Position numbers and translations under genes: made by a program. Of a stretch of DNA of 64,000 nucleotides, positions 54,499 to 63,826 are shown in pieces. The notes beneath the pieces were generated by a model. That model did no database searches. It had not been told where the DNA came from and worked only from the letters and a program-made list of their open reading frames with translations. Position 1 is the stretch's first letter. Each line of letters opens with the position of its first letter. The stretch is from an uncultured Lachnospiraceae bacterium (GTDB lineage Bacteria; Bacillota; Clostridia; Lachnospirales; Lachnospiraceae): the NCBI GenBank assembly GCA_910579275.1, contig CAJTTO010000001.1, forward strand, positions 1 to 64,000. The letters run 5' to 3'.

Positions 54499-56607
54499 AT
54501 GCAGTATTTACAGGAACTTTTTGCACAGAAGACGCCATACCTGCAATGGCTGGAACAGCAGGAGGCGGAGCTTGACAGGCAGTATGGGCAGATGCCGGAG
54601 GAGAAACGGACAGTACCGGGGAAGCGGATTCACAGGCTTCCCTTTTCTTCGTGTACGGACAGCATTGAGAATGACGCGGACATTTCGGAGGAGACGGTCT
54701 GCCTGTTTGTAAAGGAGGGCGGAACGCTGTCGGATTATGCGGAGATTATGGTATCGGAGGTATTTTCGCAAAATAATGAGGCGGTTCTTGTCTATGCGGA
54801 CGAGGATTACAAGGGCAGTCTGGAAACGCTTTACGGCATCACGGACGATACGTTTGCCGGCATCGGCTATCCGTGCGGCAGTACAGCGGATTACAGGGGG
54901 GCGCCATGGTTTAAGCCGGACTTTTCGCCGGATACACTCGCATCATTTTTCTATGTCGGCAGTATCTTTGCAGTCAGGGGGGATGTTGTGCGAAGGATAC
55001 TTGCAGCGCATCATGGCAGAGACGGGGAGCCGCTCAGCATTTATGAGCTGGTGTACGATATCTTCATGGAAGCCCTGCGGGATAAAAGGAACAGTGTCGT
55101 GCATATTCCGAAAGTCCTGTATACAAATGATAACCTTGGCAGCGCAGACAAAACAGAGCATGCTGATAAAATAAGAACAAGCAATGCGTCGGCGCAGTCC
55201 GGTGATTTAGTGTCTGTCATTATCCCGAGCAAGGACAATGCGAAAGTACTCGAAAAATGTCTTTCGTCCCTGATAAAATACACACGTTATCCCAACTACG
55301 AAATCATTGTTGTGGATAACGGGAGCACGTCGGCGCAGAAAATGTGCATAACAGGTGTGATTGACGCGCTGCAAAAGGAAAAAGCAGGGCTGTCCATCCA
55401 ATATCTCTATCGGGAAATGGCGTTTAATTTTTCTGCGATGTGCAATATAGGGGCGCAGGCGGCAAACGGTGCATATCTTCTATTCCTAAATGACGATATA
55501 GAAGTCATGGAGAACGAGGGAACAATGTGGCTGGAACACATGATGCGGTATGCCGGAAAAAGCCATGTGGGTGCTGTGGGTGCAAAGCTGTATTATCCGC
55601 CTGATAAAAAAGATGGCGGGTGTTATAAAATACAGCACGCGGGGATTACCAACATGGGCATCGGACCGGCGCACAAGCTGGGCGGCATGGCGGACGAGGG
55701 CTGCCTGTATCACGGGCACAATACGCAGACCTATGATATGCTCGCGGTTACCGCCGCGTGTATGCTGATCCGCCGCTGCGTGTTTGATGCGGCTGGCGGC
55801 TTTGACCCGTCATTTCCGGTGGCGTACAATGATGTGGAGCTTTGCTTTTCTCTGTACCAAAAGGGGTATTTCAACGTGCAGGTCAACGACGCCGTACTGA
55901 TACACCACGAATCGCTCAGCCGTGGACAGGATACTTCTCCGGAGAAAGTGCAGCGGCTTGCCAAGGACAAACGGCGTCTGTATGAACGTTATCCCGAATT
56001 GCGGGCAAAAGATCCGTTTTACAGCCCCAATCTGGTGCAGTGGAAGAAAGACGCGGCATACCATACGGGTTATCTGTATGCATGTGACACGGTTGCCAAG
56101 CCACAGTGTCCGTGCGATACGGACAGCGGTGCGGTATTTCAAAAGTATGGGTTCCGCAATCGGCTGTATCAAAAATGGACAGCGGCGGGAAAGCTGTACG
56201 ACAGGCTGACTGGGTACCGTATGCTGATGGCAAACATAGACAGTATCGAGGAAGACGACGGGATTGTGACGATAAACGGCTGGTTTGTGCGCAGGAGTCA
56301 GGACAATGCAAAGGGGACAGCCAAGATCTGGCTGATAAACGGCGGAGACGGGGCAGGCAAATCTATAGTATATTCGTTTGGTATTTTGCCCAAGCTTCGT
56401 GAGGACGTGGCTGGGCTGTTTGCGCAGGATGGGAACGGTTCCTTGCGGAGTGCGACGAAAAATGCGGCGCTTTCGGGAATACAGCTGCGCTTTCAAAAGG
56501 ACAAGCTGCAGTCCGGAAATTATCAAATCGGTATCGTGACAGACAAAAAACAGCTGTTATGTGCAGCGTATCCCGACAAAACGCCGGTGTCTATAAAAAT
56601 ACCGTGA
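54499..56607 (+). CDS. GT2 glycosyltransferase with degenerate N-terminal GT domain
   Basis: About 702 residues, paralogous in layout to the preceding protein. The N-terminal region reads VCLFVKEGGTLSDYAEIMVS, AVLVYADEDYKGS and APWFKPDFSPDTLASFFYVG, a GT2 half without DXD. The main GT2 domain (about 238-500) has VSVIIPSKDNAKVLEKCLSS, IIVVDNGSTSAQKM, YLLFLNDDIEVMENE, VAYNDVELCFSL and HHESLSRGQD. A C-terminal beta domain (about 580-700, VTINGWFVRRSQDN) resembles that of the neighbour. GGGAG lies five bases before ATG 54499. It likely adds sugars, probably rhamnose, in the exported glycan. Confidence 0.85.
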   Translation: MQYLQELFAQKTPYLQWLEQQEAELDRQYGQMPEEKRTVPGKRIHRLPFSSCTDSIENDADISEETVCLFVKEGGTLSDYAEIMVSEVFSQNNEAVLVYADEDYKGSLETLYGITDDTFAGIGYPCGSTADYRGAPWFKPDFSPDTLASFFYVGSIFAVRGDVVRRILAAHHGRDGEPLSIYELVYDIFMEALRDKRNSVVHIPKVLYTNDNLGSADKTEHADKIRTSNASAQSGDLVSVIIPSKDNAKVLEKCLSSLIKYTRYPNYEIIVVDNGSTSAQKMCITGVIDALQKEKAGLSIQYLYREMAFNFSAMCNIGAQAANGAYLLFLNDDIEVMENEGTMWLEHMMRYAGKSHVGAVGAKLYYPPDKKDGGCYKIQHAGITNMGIGPAHKLGGMADEGCLYHGHNTQTYDMLAVTAACMLIRRCVFDAAGGFDPSFPVAYNDVELCFSLYQKGYFNVQVNDAVLIHHESLSRGQDTSPEKVQRLAKDKRRLYERYPELRAKDPFYSPNLVQWKKDAAYHTGYLYACDTVAKPQCPCDTDSGAVFQKYGFRNRLYQKWTAAGKLYDRLTGYRMLMANIDSIEEDDGIVTINGWFVRRSQDNAKGTAKIWLINGGDGAGKSIVYSFGILPKLREDVAGLFAQDGNGSLRSATKNAALSGIQLRFQKDKLQSGNYQIGIVTDKKQLLCAAYPDKTPVSIKIP

Positions 56608-56656
56608 AAAAACGGGCGGGCGGTATTCAGATTAAAACAGAGAGGTGAGACAGGAA

Positions 56657-58657
56657 ATGGCAAAGGATAATATGGATAGCCAGCAGAATAAGGATGAGCG
56701 GGACGTGGAATTCTATAGACAGGCGTATGAGCAGGAAAAAATGCGCGCAGCGTCCCTCGCCGGAAGGCTTGCAGACGCAAAGAACGAGGCAGACAGCCTT
56801 CAGTTCCAGCTGGACCGCATCAAGAACAATCCGGTGTGGAAAGCGTCAAAGCCGCTGCGGCAGACGATGCACTGGGGCATTCGCAACTACAGACGGCTGC
56901 GCAACCTAGGCGGGCCAAGGGGAATCGTCAGGAAACTAAAGCAGAAGAAAATTGAGGCGGAGGCGAAAAAGCTGCATGGCACGGCGAGCTTTCCGACGCC
57001 GGAGCAGCGACAGGAGCAGCAGAACGCGGTATTTGAACGCATGGTGAAAATCAGCATACTGGTGCCGCTGTACAATACGCCCCTGTCTTTCCTCGACGAG
57101 ATGATTACGTCAGTGCAGAACCAGACGTACCAGAACTGGGAGCTTTGTCTGGCGGATGGCTCTGACAGTGAGCATGGCATTGTGGGCGAACGCTGTCAGG
57201 AATATATTGCCAAGGATAAGCGGATTGTTTATAAAAAACTGGAAAAGAACAAGGGAATCGCAGGAAATACAAACGAGTGTTATTCCATGGCGACAGGGGC
57301 GTACATCGGACTGTTTGACCATGATGATGTGCTGCATCCGTCCGCATTGTACGAGTATGTTCGGGTGATTAACGAGCAGGGGGCGGACTATATTTACTGT
57401 GACGAGACCACATTTAAGGGCGACAGCATCAACAATATGCTTACGCTGCACTTTAAGCCTGACTTTGCGCCGGATAATCTCAGGGCAAACAATTACATCT
57501 GTCATTTTAGTGTGTTTGCGCGGGAGCTTCTTGAGGGGACAGAGCTGTTCCGCAGCGGGTTTGACGGGAGTCAGGATCACGATATGATTCTTAGGCTGAC
57601 CACGAATGCCAAAAAGGTCGTACATGTCCCGAAACTGTTGTACTACTGGCGTTCGCACAAAGCGAGCGTGGCAAGCGGTATCAGCGCGAAACCATATGCC
57701 ATTGCGGCGGCAAAGGGCGCGGTGGCAGACCACCTCACCAGATGCGGCTTTCAAAATTTTGAGATAAAAAGCACGCGCGCGTTCGATACGATATTTGAGA
57801 TAAAATATGAGATCAAGCATGAGGACAAAATATCCATACTCATACCGAACAAGGATCACGTTGGCGATTTGCGGCGCTGCATCGATTCGATCAAGGAGCG
57901 CAGCACATACGAAAACTATGAGATTATCGTGATTGAGAACAACAGCGCGGAAAAGGAAACGTTTGACTATTACCAGACCCTGTCGGAAAAGGAAAATATT
58001 ACAGTCGTCACCTATACAGGAGCATTCAATTATGCAAAGATTAACAATTTTGGCGCGGGGTTTGCAAAAGGAGCGTATCTGCTGCTGCTGAACAATGATA
58101 CACAGGTGATTTCCATGAACTGGCTTGAGGCGATGCTGATGTACGCACAGCGCCCCGACGTCGGTGCTGTGGGGGCAAAGCTTTACTATGGGGACAGGAC
58201 GATACAGCACGCGGGGATTGTCGTCGGACTTGGGGCGCACAGGACGGCGGGGCATACCCATTACAAAATAAACTATGACAATCTGGGATATATGGGGAAA
58301 TTGTGTTATGCGCAGAATGTCTCGGCGGTCACCGGTGCATGCCTGATGGTGAAAAAGGACATTTATGAGGCGCTTGGCGGACTTGACGAGGCGTTTCGCG
58401 TCGCGCTCAACGACGTGGATTTTTGTCTGCGCGTCAGGGAAAAAGGATACCTGAATGTATTTACGCCGTTTGCGGAGCTGTACCATTTCGAGTCGGCGTC
58501 ACGCGGCATGGATGTTGTGGACGAGGAGAAGGCAAGGCGCTATGAGGAGGAGTGCGCGCTGTTCCGCGAGCGGTGGAAAGAGCTGCTTGCGAAGGGCGAT
58601 CCGTACTATAATCCAAACTTCTCCCTTGACCACAGTGACTATGCGCTGAAGGTATAG
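56657..58657 (+). CDS. Tandem GT2 glycosyltransferase
   Basis: About 666 residues. A short coiled coil (about 20-55) leads into NPVWKASKPLRQTMHWGIRN, a common linker in these enzymes. GT2 domain one (about 130-340) has ISILVPLYNTPLSFLDEMIT, GLFDHDDVLHPSALYEYV and YIYCDETTF; domain two (about 390-640) has ISILIPNKDHVGDLRRCIDS, YLLLLNNDTQVISMNWLEAM, VALNDVDFCLRVREKGYLNV and YHFESASRG. Both DXD sites are intact, unlike the two previous genes. Two active domains suggest a polymerase adding two linkages. The ATG 56657 is preferred over GTG 56645. Confidence 0.9.
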   Translation: MAKDNMDSQQNKDERDVEFYRQAYEQEKMRAASLAGRLADAKNEADSLQFQLDRIKNNPVWKASKPLRQTMHWGIRNYRRLRNLGGPRGIVRKLKQKKIEAEAKKLHGTASFPTPEQRQEQQNAVFERMVKISILVPLYNTPLSFLDEMITSVQNQTYQNWELCLADGSDSEHGIVGERCQEYIAKDKRIVYKKLEKNKGIAGNTNECYSMATGAYIGLFDHDDVLHPSALYEYVRVINEQGADYIYCDETTFKGDSINNMLTLHFKPDFAPDNLRANNYICHFSVFARELLEGTELFRSGFDGSQDHDMILRLTTNAKKVVHVPKLLYYWRSHKASVASGISAKPYAIAAAKGAVADHLTRCGFQNFEIKSTRAFDTIFEIKYEIKHEDKISILIPNKDHVGDLRRCIDSIKERSTYENYEIIVIENNSAEKETFDYYQTLSEKENITVVTYTGAFNYAKINNFGAGFAKGAYLLLLNNDTQVISMNWLEAMLMYAQRPDVGAVGAKLYYGDRTIQHAGIVVGLGAHRTAGHTHYKINYDNLGYMGKLCYAQNVSAVTGACLMVKKDIYEALGGLDEAFRVALNDVDFCLRVREKGYLNVFTPFAELYHFESASRGMDVVDEEKARRYEEECALFRERWKELLAKGDPYYNPNFSLDHSDYALKV

Positions 58658-58718
58658 AAACGGATTTTGCCGGCAGGAATTTGGAATAAATTAAATTTAG
58701 CTAAATTTGCTTATAATC

Positions 58719-58747
58719 TTGAAAAATTTCCAAATATTTGATTTAAT
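58719..58747 (+). promoter_or_regulatory. Possible promoter of the phosphoglucomutase gene
   Basis: TTGAAA (58719-58724), 17-base spacer, TTTAAT (58742-58747). A second -10-like TATAAT at 58712-58717 lacks a matching -35. The region 58658-58835 is AT-rich and otherwise empty. Confidence 0.35.
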
Positions 58748-58835
58748 GGAAGTGGAATGTGGTGCAATCTTACCGAAACCTGAAATTGTGTTGAGAGGGC
58801 ACTAAAGTTTAATGTATTTAAGTGGAGGTAGCAGT

Positions 58836-60563
58836 ATGAGTTTTATGGATGAATTTAATTTCTGGCTCAATGATGATTACTTTGACCAGGCAACAAAGGA
58901 CGAGCTCTTAAAGATTAAAGACAACGAGAGCGAGATTGAGGAACGTTTTTACAAAGAGCTTGAGTTTGGTACGGGCGGACTCAGAGGAGTCATCGGCGCA
59001 GGTACAAACCGCATGAACATCTATACCGTGAGAAAAGCATCGCAAGGTCTGGCAAACTACATTATCAAGGCAAACGGACAGGAAAAGGGTATTGCTATCG
59101 CGTATGATTCCCGCTTTATGTCGCCCGAGTTTGCGGACGAGGCTGCACTTTGCATGGCTGCAAACGGCATCAAGGCGTATGTGTTTGAGTCCCTGAGACC
59201 GACACCGGAGCTTTCCTTTGCGCTCAGGACGCTTGGCTGCATTTCCGGAATTGTCATCACGGCAAGCCACAATCCGCCAGAATACAACGGCTATAAGGTT
59301 TACTGGGAGGACGGCGCACAGATTACGGCACCCAAGGATAAGGAGATTATCGGAGAGGTGCAGGCAGTGACAGACTACCACACTGTAAAGACCATGGACA
59401 AGCAGGAGGCAGTCAATGCCGGATTATATCAGGTTATCGGCAAGGAAATTGACGACGCTTACATGGCAGAGCTAAAGAAACAGATTATTCATCCCGATGT
59501 GATTCAGGCGGTTGCCGACGACATCAAGATTGTTTATACACCACTGTGCGGTACCGGAAATAAACCGGTCAGAAGAATTCTTTCCGAACTGGGCTTCAAG
59601 AATGTATATGTAGTTCCGGAGCAGGAAAATCCGGATCCGAAGTTCACGACGCTGGATTACCCGAATCCGGAGGATCCAAAGGCATTTACATATGCCTTAA
59701 AGCTTGCAAAGGAAAAGAACGCGGACATCGTGCTTGCGACAGACCCCGATGCGGACAGGCTCGGCATCTATGCGCTTGACACAAAGAGCGGGGAATACAA
59801 GGCATTTACAGGAAATATGTCGGGTATGCTGATTGCAGAGTATATTTTAAGAGAGCGCAAGGCGACTGGTACAATGCCTGAAAATCCGGCGCTTGTCACA
59901 ACCATCGTCACGACAAACATGACTGCTCCGATTACAAAGGCATATGATGTGAAGTTAATCGAAGTGCTCACTGGTTTCAAGTTTATCGGCGAGCAGATTA
60001 AGCTGTTTGAGCAGACAGGCTCCAACAACTACGTATTTGGTCTTGAGGAGAGCTACGGATGTCTTGCCGGAACACATGCGAGGGACAAGGATGCCGTTGT
60101 GGCGGTTATGTGTCTGTGCGAGGTTGCCGCATGGTGCAAGAAGAACGGTCAGACACTGTATGACATGATGCTTGAAGTCTATGAGAAGTACGGATATTAC
60201 AAGGAGACACAGTATGCCATCACAATGAAGGGCATCGACGGTTCTAAGCAGATTGCGGCGCTGATGGACAAGTTCCGTAACAATCCGCCCAAGAAGTTTG
60301 GCGAGCTTGATGTTGTGCGTCTGAGAGACTATGAGAATGATGTCATCACAGAGCTTGAGACAGGAAAGACATATCCGACAGGGCTTCCGAAGTCAAATGT
60401 GCTTTATTTTGACCTCACAAATGACTCTTGGTGCTGTGCAAGACCTTCCGGCACGGAGCCGAAGATTAAGTTCTACATGGGTGTAAAGGGAACAAGTCTG
60501 GAAGACGCCCAGAAGAAAGTGGAGAACCTGACAAACGAGGTTAAGGCAGTCATCGAAGAATAA
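58836..60563 (+). CDS. Phosphoglucomutase / phospho-sugar mutase
   Basis: A 575-residue alpha-D-phosphohexomutase. ELEFGTGGLRGVIGAGTNRM begins the fold; VITASHNPPEYNGYKVYW holds the phosphoserine; ATDPDADRLGIYA is the metal-binding loop; FGLEESYGCLAGTHARDKDA and RPSGTEPKIKFYMG are the sugar- and phosphate-binding loops. It interconverts Glc-6-P and Glc-1-P in the cytoplasm, feeding RmlA and UDP-glucose synthesis. The ATG 58836 is chosen because GGAGG lies seven bases upstream. It is followed by repeat copy D and a terminator. Confidence 0.95.
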   Translation: MSFMDEFNFWLNDDYFDQATKDELLKIKDNESEIEERFYKELEFGTGGLRGVIGAGTNRMNIYTVRKASQGLANYIIKANGQEKGIAIAYDSRFMSPEFADEAALCMAANGIKAYVFESLRPTPELSFALRTLGCISGIVITASHNPPEYNGYKVYWEDGAQITAPKDKEIIGEVQAVTDYHTVKTMDKQEAVNAGLYQVIGKEIDDAYMAELKKQIIHPDVIQAVADDIKIVYTPLCGTGNKPVRRILSELGFKNVYVVPEQENPDPKFTTLDYPNPEDPKAFTYALKLAKEKNADIVLATDPDADRLGIYALDTKSGEYKAFTGNMSGMLIAEYILRERKATGTMPENPALVTTIVTTNMTAPITKAYDVKLIEVLTGFKFIGEQIKLFEQTGSNNYVFGLEESYGCLAGTHARDKDAVVAVMCLCEVAAWCKKNGQTLYDMMLEVYEKYGYYKETQYAITMKGIDGSKQIAALMDKFRNNPPKKFGELDVVRLRDYENDVITELETGKTYPTGLPKSNVLYFDLTNDSWCCARPSGTEPKIKFYMGVKGTSLEDAQKKVENLTNEVKAVIEE

Positions 60564-60748
60564 TTGTTACGGTTCAGACATCCACCAAAATCTGTTATCA
60601 TTCACACCTCAATAGCTTGTATGCCGATAAAAGCTGGCACGGGTGTGGATTGTAACGAATAATTCGCTGAAAAACAGCGCAATATAGGTAACAGTTCGGT
60701 TTTGTACGGCTTGATGACGCAGCGGGAAACGGAAGGCTGAACTGTTAC
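60563..60748 (+). repeat. Structured intergenic repeat, copy D (diverged)
   Basis: Right part: GTAACAGTTC (60688-60697) and GAACTGTTAC (60739-60748) form perfect terminal arms around GGCTTGATGACGC and GGAAGGCTGAACTG-like sequence; the left arm of the main stem is absent. A small GCTG-AAAAA-CAGC hairpin precedes it. Further left, ATTGTTAC and GTAACGAAT with CACACC/GGTGTG give another weak fold. It lies after phosphoglucomutase. Confidence 0.55.
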
Positions 60749-60763
60749 GAATTATAGAATCAG

Positions 60764-60803
60764 GAAACCGGACATTACAAAGGTGGATGTCCGGTTTCGT
60801 TTT
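60764..60803 (+). terminator. Rho-independent terminator after phosphoglucomutase
   Basis: GAAACCGGACAT (60764-60775) pairs with ATGTCCGGTTTC (60787-60798), 12 bp with an 11-base loop, followed by GTTTT. Confidence 0.85.
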
Positions 60804-60886
60804 AAAAGTACGGAGAAAAAAGTCTGAAGGTAAGTATGCTCAAGGATTGTCAGGGAGATGTGCGGAGTGCACATGGGGGGATAAGG

Positions 60887-61348
60887 ATGAAAAAGCTTTT
60901 TGCTCAGATTATGAAGTTTGGCATGGTAGGTGTCATTTGTTTTGTGATTGACTATCTGATTGGAATTGCTGTTTTGAATATAATTTTGAAACTGGGCGGA
61001 GACCGGTATTTTGAGTTTGCATCCATGGCTGGCTCGGCGCTGGGCTTTACGGTTTCTGTGATTATAAATTATATATTGAGTTTTCAATTTGTTTTTGAGC
61101 GCAAGGAAGACCTGAACCGCAAGGCGGAGTTTGTGGCTTTCATTGTGCTGAGCGTAATTGGTCTGGGACTCAACCAGCTCATTATCTGGGTGTGTGTGGG
61201 ACCAATCTACAACAATGTTGCGCTGCTGCGCAGACTTTTGAACTACAATCTTGCCTACACAGGCGCGAAAGTCATTGCGACAGCGATTGTTATGGTGTAC
61301 AATTTTATTACCAGAAAGATATTTTTGGAAAAAAAGAATGAAGCTTGA
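60887..61348 (+). CDS. GtrA-like membrane protein
   Basis: About 153 residues and four helices: KFGMVGVICFVIDYLIGIAV, ASMAGSALGFTVSVIINYIL, FVAFIVLSVIGLGLNQLIIW and TAIVMVYNFITRKIFL. SFQFVF after the second helix and YNFITRKI at the end are GtrA signatures. GtrA proteins are thought to flip undecaprenyl-phosphate sugars to the outer face, for GT-C enzymes such as GtrII. The start 60887 has GGGGGGATAAGG just before it. GtrB- and GtrII-like partners lie elsewhere in the locus. Confidence 0.9.
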   Translation: MKKLFAQIMKFGMVGVICFVIDYLIGIAVLNIILKLGGDRYFEFASMAGSALGFTVSVIINYILSFQFVFERKEDLNRKAEFVAFIVLSVIGLGLNQLIIWVCVGPIYNNVALLRRLLNYNLAYTGAKVIATAIVMVYNFITRKIFLEKKNEA

Positions 61349-61363
61349 TGACGGAGGATTGTG

Positions 61364-62719
61364 ATGTCGCTGGTACAAAATATCAAAAAGACAATCAACT
61401 ACAGCAAAAAAAACGGCTATGGGGAGGCGTTTTTTGCGGCGTGGGAACGCGTGACCGAGAAGTATTGCGCGGATTATGAATACCATGCGCCCGACGAGGC
61501 GGCTTTGGAGGCACAGCGCAGTGACAAGAGTGTGTCCGATATCAAATTTTCCATACTGGTGCCTGCGTTTGAGACACAGGAAGTGTATATGCGTGCGCTG
61601 ATAGACAGCTGTATCGGGCAGACTTACGACAACTGGGAACTGATTATCGCGGACGGCAGCGCCAGCAATATCGTAAAAAATACGGTGGACAAGTATACGG
61701 ACGGGCGTATCAAGTATGTAAAGCTTGCAGAAAACAACGGCATAGCCGAGAACACAAACCGGGCGATTGACAATGCCACGGGTGATTATTATGGACTGCT
61801 GGATCATGATGACATGCTCACGGCGGATGCCTTGTATGAAATGGCACATGCCATACAGGGTAGCAGACCGATTATCGCGTATTCCGACGAGGATAAATGC
61901 GACACCTCGGGAAAGCGCTTCTACGATCCGCATTTTAAGCTTGATTTTAATTTGGATCTGATACTGACCAACAATTACATCTGTCATCTGATGGTTGTCA
62001 GGGCAGACGTGTTGCAGAAACTCCGCATTCGAAAGGAGTATGACGGCTCGCAGGACTACGACATTATCCTGCGGATTGTGGGCGGACTCCTGCTGAAGGA
62101 AAAAGAAAACAAGGATGCAAGACCGGTCGAGGAAGCGGTTGTGCATGTGCCCAAAGTACTTTACCATTGGCGATGCCATGAAAATTCGACAGCGGAAAAT
62201 CCGCAGAGCAAGATGTATGCGTATGAGGCAGGCAAAAAGGCGCTGATTGACTTTGCGTCGCGCATGGGCTGGAAGGTGGATGTCCGGCACAATAAACATC
62301 TGGGTTTTTACCGCATAGAATATGGTGACAGCGTGCTTGCGCACCGGCCGGATCTTGCGGCGGCAGGGGGGCTTGTGGCAAGGCACGGAAAGGTTGCATC
62401 CGGAATTTATGAGGGACAGCCGGTGCTCTACGCCGGCTACATGAACAGGATGGATTTGTTCCAGAATACACGGCTGCTCGACATCCGGAACATGGCAGTG
62501 AATAAGGCGTACCAAAAAGTTTATGAGGAAGTGACAGGGCATCCCTATGAAAGCACGCTTTGCGCGGAAAAAAAGGAGCTGCCGCAGTGGATATGCGAGA
62601 TGGGCAGGACGGCAGAGGGAAACGAGCAGCTTGAGGAGCTGAGTGTGAAACTCAGCGCGGCTCTGACAAAGGACGGTGCAAGGCTTCTGCTGGATCCGGT
62701 ATGCGTGAGAAAAATATAG
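61364..62719 (+). CDS. GT2-family glycosyltransferase
   Basis: A 451-residue protein with one GT2 domain of the same kind as domain one of the tandem enzyme at 56657: FSILVPAFETQEVYMRALID, WELIIADGSASNIV, NNGIAENTNRAIDNATGDYY, GLLDHDDMLTADALYEMAHA (DXD near 146), IAYSDEDKCD and KLDFNLDLILTNNYICHLMV. About 150 C-terminal residues have no clear motif. GGAGG lies six bases before ATG 61364. It resembles rhamnosyltransferases of rhamnan clusters. Confidence 0.88.
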   Translation: MSLVQNIKKTINYSKKNGYGEAFFAAWERVTEKYCADYEYHAPDEAALEAQRSDKSVSDIKFSILVPAFETQEVYMRALIDSCIGQTYDNWELIIADGSASNIVKNTVDKYTDGRIKYVKLAENNGIAENTNRAIDNATGDYYGLLDHDDMLTADALYEMAHAIQGSRPIIAYSDEDKCDTSGKRFYDPHFKLDFNLDLILTNNYICHLMVVRADVLQKLRIRKEYDGSQDYDIILRIVGGLLLKEKENKDARPVEEAVVHVPKVLYHWRCHENSTAENPQSKMYAYEAGKKALIDFASRMGWKVDVRHNKHLGFYRIEYGDSVLAHRPDLAAAGGLVARHGKVASGIYEGQPVLYAGYMNRMDLFQNTRLLDIRNMAVNKAYQKVYEEVTGHPYESTLCAEKKELPQWICEMGRTAEGNEQLEELSVKLSAALTKDGARLLLDPVCVRKI

Positions 62720-62754
62720 AAAAGAAAAGCAGCGTTTAAGAAGAAAGTGGAAAC

Positions 62755-63732
62755 ATGACAAAATCAACGATTGTGATACCAAATTACAACGGAATAAACT
62801 ATATACAGGCGTGTCTGGAAAGCCTGTACTGCGGGACGGCAAAAGACATCAGGGTCATTGTGGTGGATAACGCCTCGACCGACGGAAGCATGGAGCTTGT
62901 GCGGGATAAATTTCCGCAGGCTGAGCTGATTGTGAACCAGAAAAACACGGGATTCAGCCATGCGGTCAACCAAGGGATAAAAAAGAGTACCACACCATAT
63001 GTTATTTTATTAAATAACGATACGAAGGCGGATATTTCCTTTGTGCATGAACTGGAAAAGGTCATGGACTGTGACAAGGGCAGGCGAATATTTTCTGCCT
63101 CGGCAAAGCTGGTGTCATTGTATGACAGGAATGCCACAGATGACGCGGGAGATTATTACTGTGCGTTTGGATGGGCGTTTGCACGGGGGAAGGGAAAGCC
63201 GCCCGACCGGTATGGCAGGGACTGCGATATTTTTGCATCCTGCGCGGGGGCGGCGATTTACCGCAGGGAATTGCTGGAAGAAAATCAGGTGGGACTGTTT
63301 GATGAGGAACATTTCGCGTATTTTGAGGATATTGATATCGGATACCGCGCAAAAATATATGGATATAGAAACCGTTTTGCGGCAAACTCTATAGTATACC
63401 ATGCAGGAAGCGCCACAAGCGGTTCCCGGTATAACTGCTTTAAGACAAAACTGGCGTCAAGGAACAGCGTCTATGTGATTTATAAGAATATGCCGTTTTT
63501 GCAGATACTGATAAATATGCCGTTTCTGATTGCCGGATTTTTGATAAAGACACTGTTTTTTGCAAAAAAGGGAATGGGCAGGGACTATGTGGCAGGGCTT
63601 GCCAGCGGGGTCGGACTATCCATGAGTGCCGCGGGAAGAAGCCACAGGCAGAAATTTGACGCGGCGAAAATCGGAAATTATGTGTCCATACAGCTGGCGC
63701 TCTGGAGAAATTTACTGCGGCTTTTCGAATAA
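62755..63732 (+). CDS. GT2-family glycosyltransferase (rhamnosyltransferase-like)
   Basis: A 325-residue GT2 of the second type: STIVIPNYNGINYIQACLES, VIVVDNASTDGSMELV, VILLNNDTKADISFVHELEK, FAYFEDIDIGYRAKIYGYRN and YHAGSATSGS, then a C-terminal hydrophobic stretch (about 248-270, MPFLQILINMPFLIAGFLIK). These traits fit the WbbL/RfbF-like rhamnosyltransferase branch. GTGG precedes the ATG. It follows the previous GT2 by 35 bases. Confidence 0.88.
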   Translation: MTKSTIVIPNYNGINYIQACLESLYCGTAKDIRVIVVDNASTDGSMELVRDKFPQAELIVNQKNTGFSHAVNQGIKKSTTPYVILLNNDTKADISFVHELEKVMDCDKGRRIFSASAKLVSLYDRNATDDAGDYYCAFGWAFARGKGKPPDRYGRDCDIFASCAGAAIYRRELLEENQVGLFDEEHFAYFEDIDIGYRAKIYGYRNRFAANSIVYHAGSATSGSRYNCFKTKLASRNSVYVIYKNMPFLQILINMPFLIAGFLIKTLFFAKKGMGRDYVAGLASGVGLSMSAAGRSHRQKFDAAKIGNYVSIQLALWRNLLRLFE

Positions 63733-63754
63733 AAAGGGTAAGAGAAAAAAAAAG

Positions 63755-63783
63755 TTGTACTTTTTGCTCAAATATTGTAGAAT
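63755..63783 (+). promoter_or_regulatory. Sigma-A promoter of the second priming transferase
   Basis: TTGTAC (63755-63760), 17-base spacer and TAGAAT (63778-63783), 43 bases before the TTG start at 63827. Confidence 0.7.
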
Positions 63784-63826
63784 GAATAGAGTTAAATTTT
63801 TCATTCCATTGAATAAGGTGAGATAA

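Noticed and set aside
57110..58486. A 458-codon minus-strand open frame
   Set aside because: Antisense to both GT2 domains of the 56657 gene; no family features.
60752..62842. A 696-codon open frame on the minus strand
   Set aside because: It lies fully antisense to GtrA and a clear GT2 gene and the terminator, has no recognisable motif or ribosome site, and is rich in His/Arg/Cys as shadow frames are.
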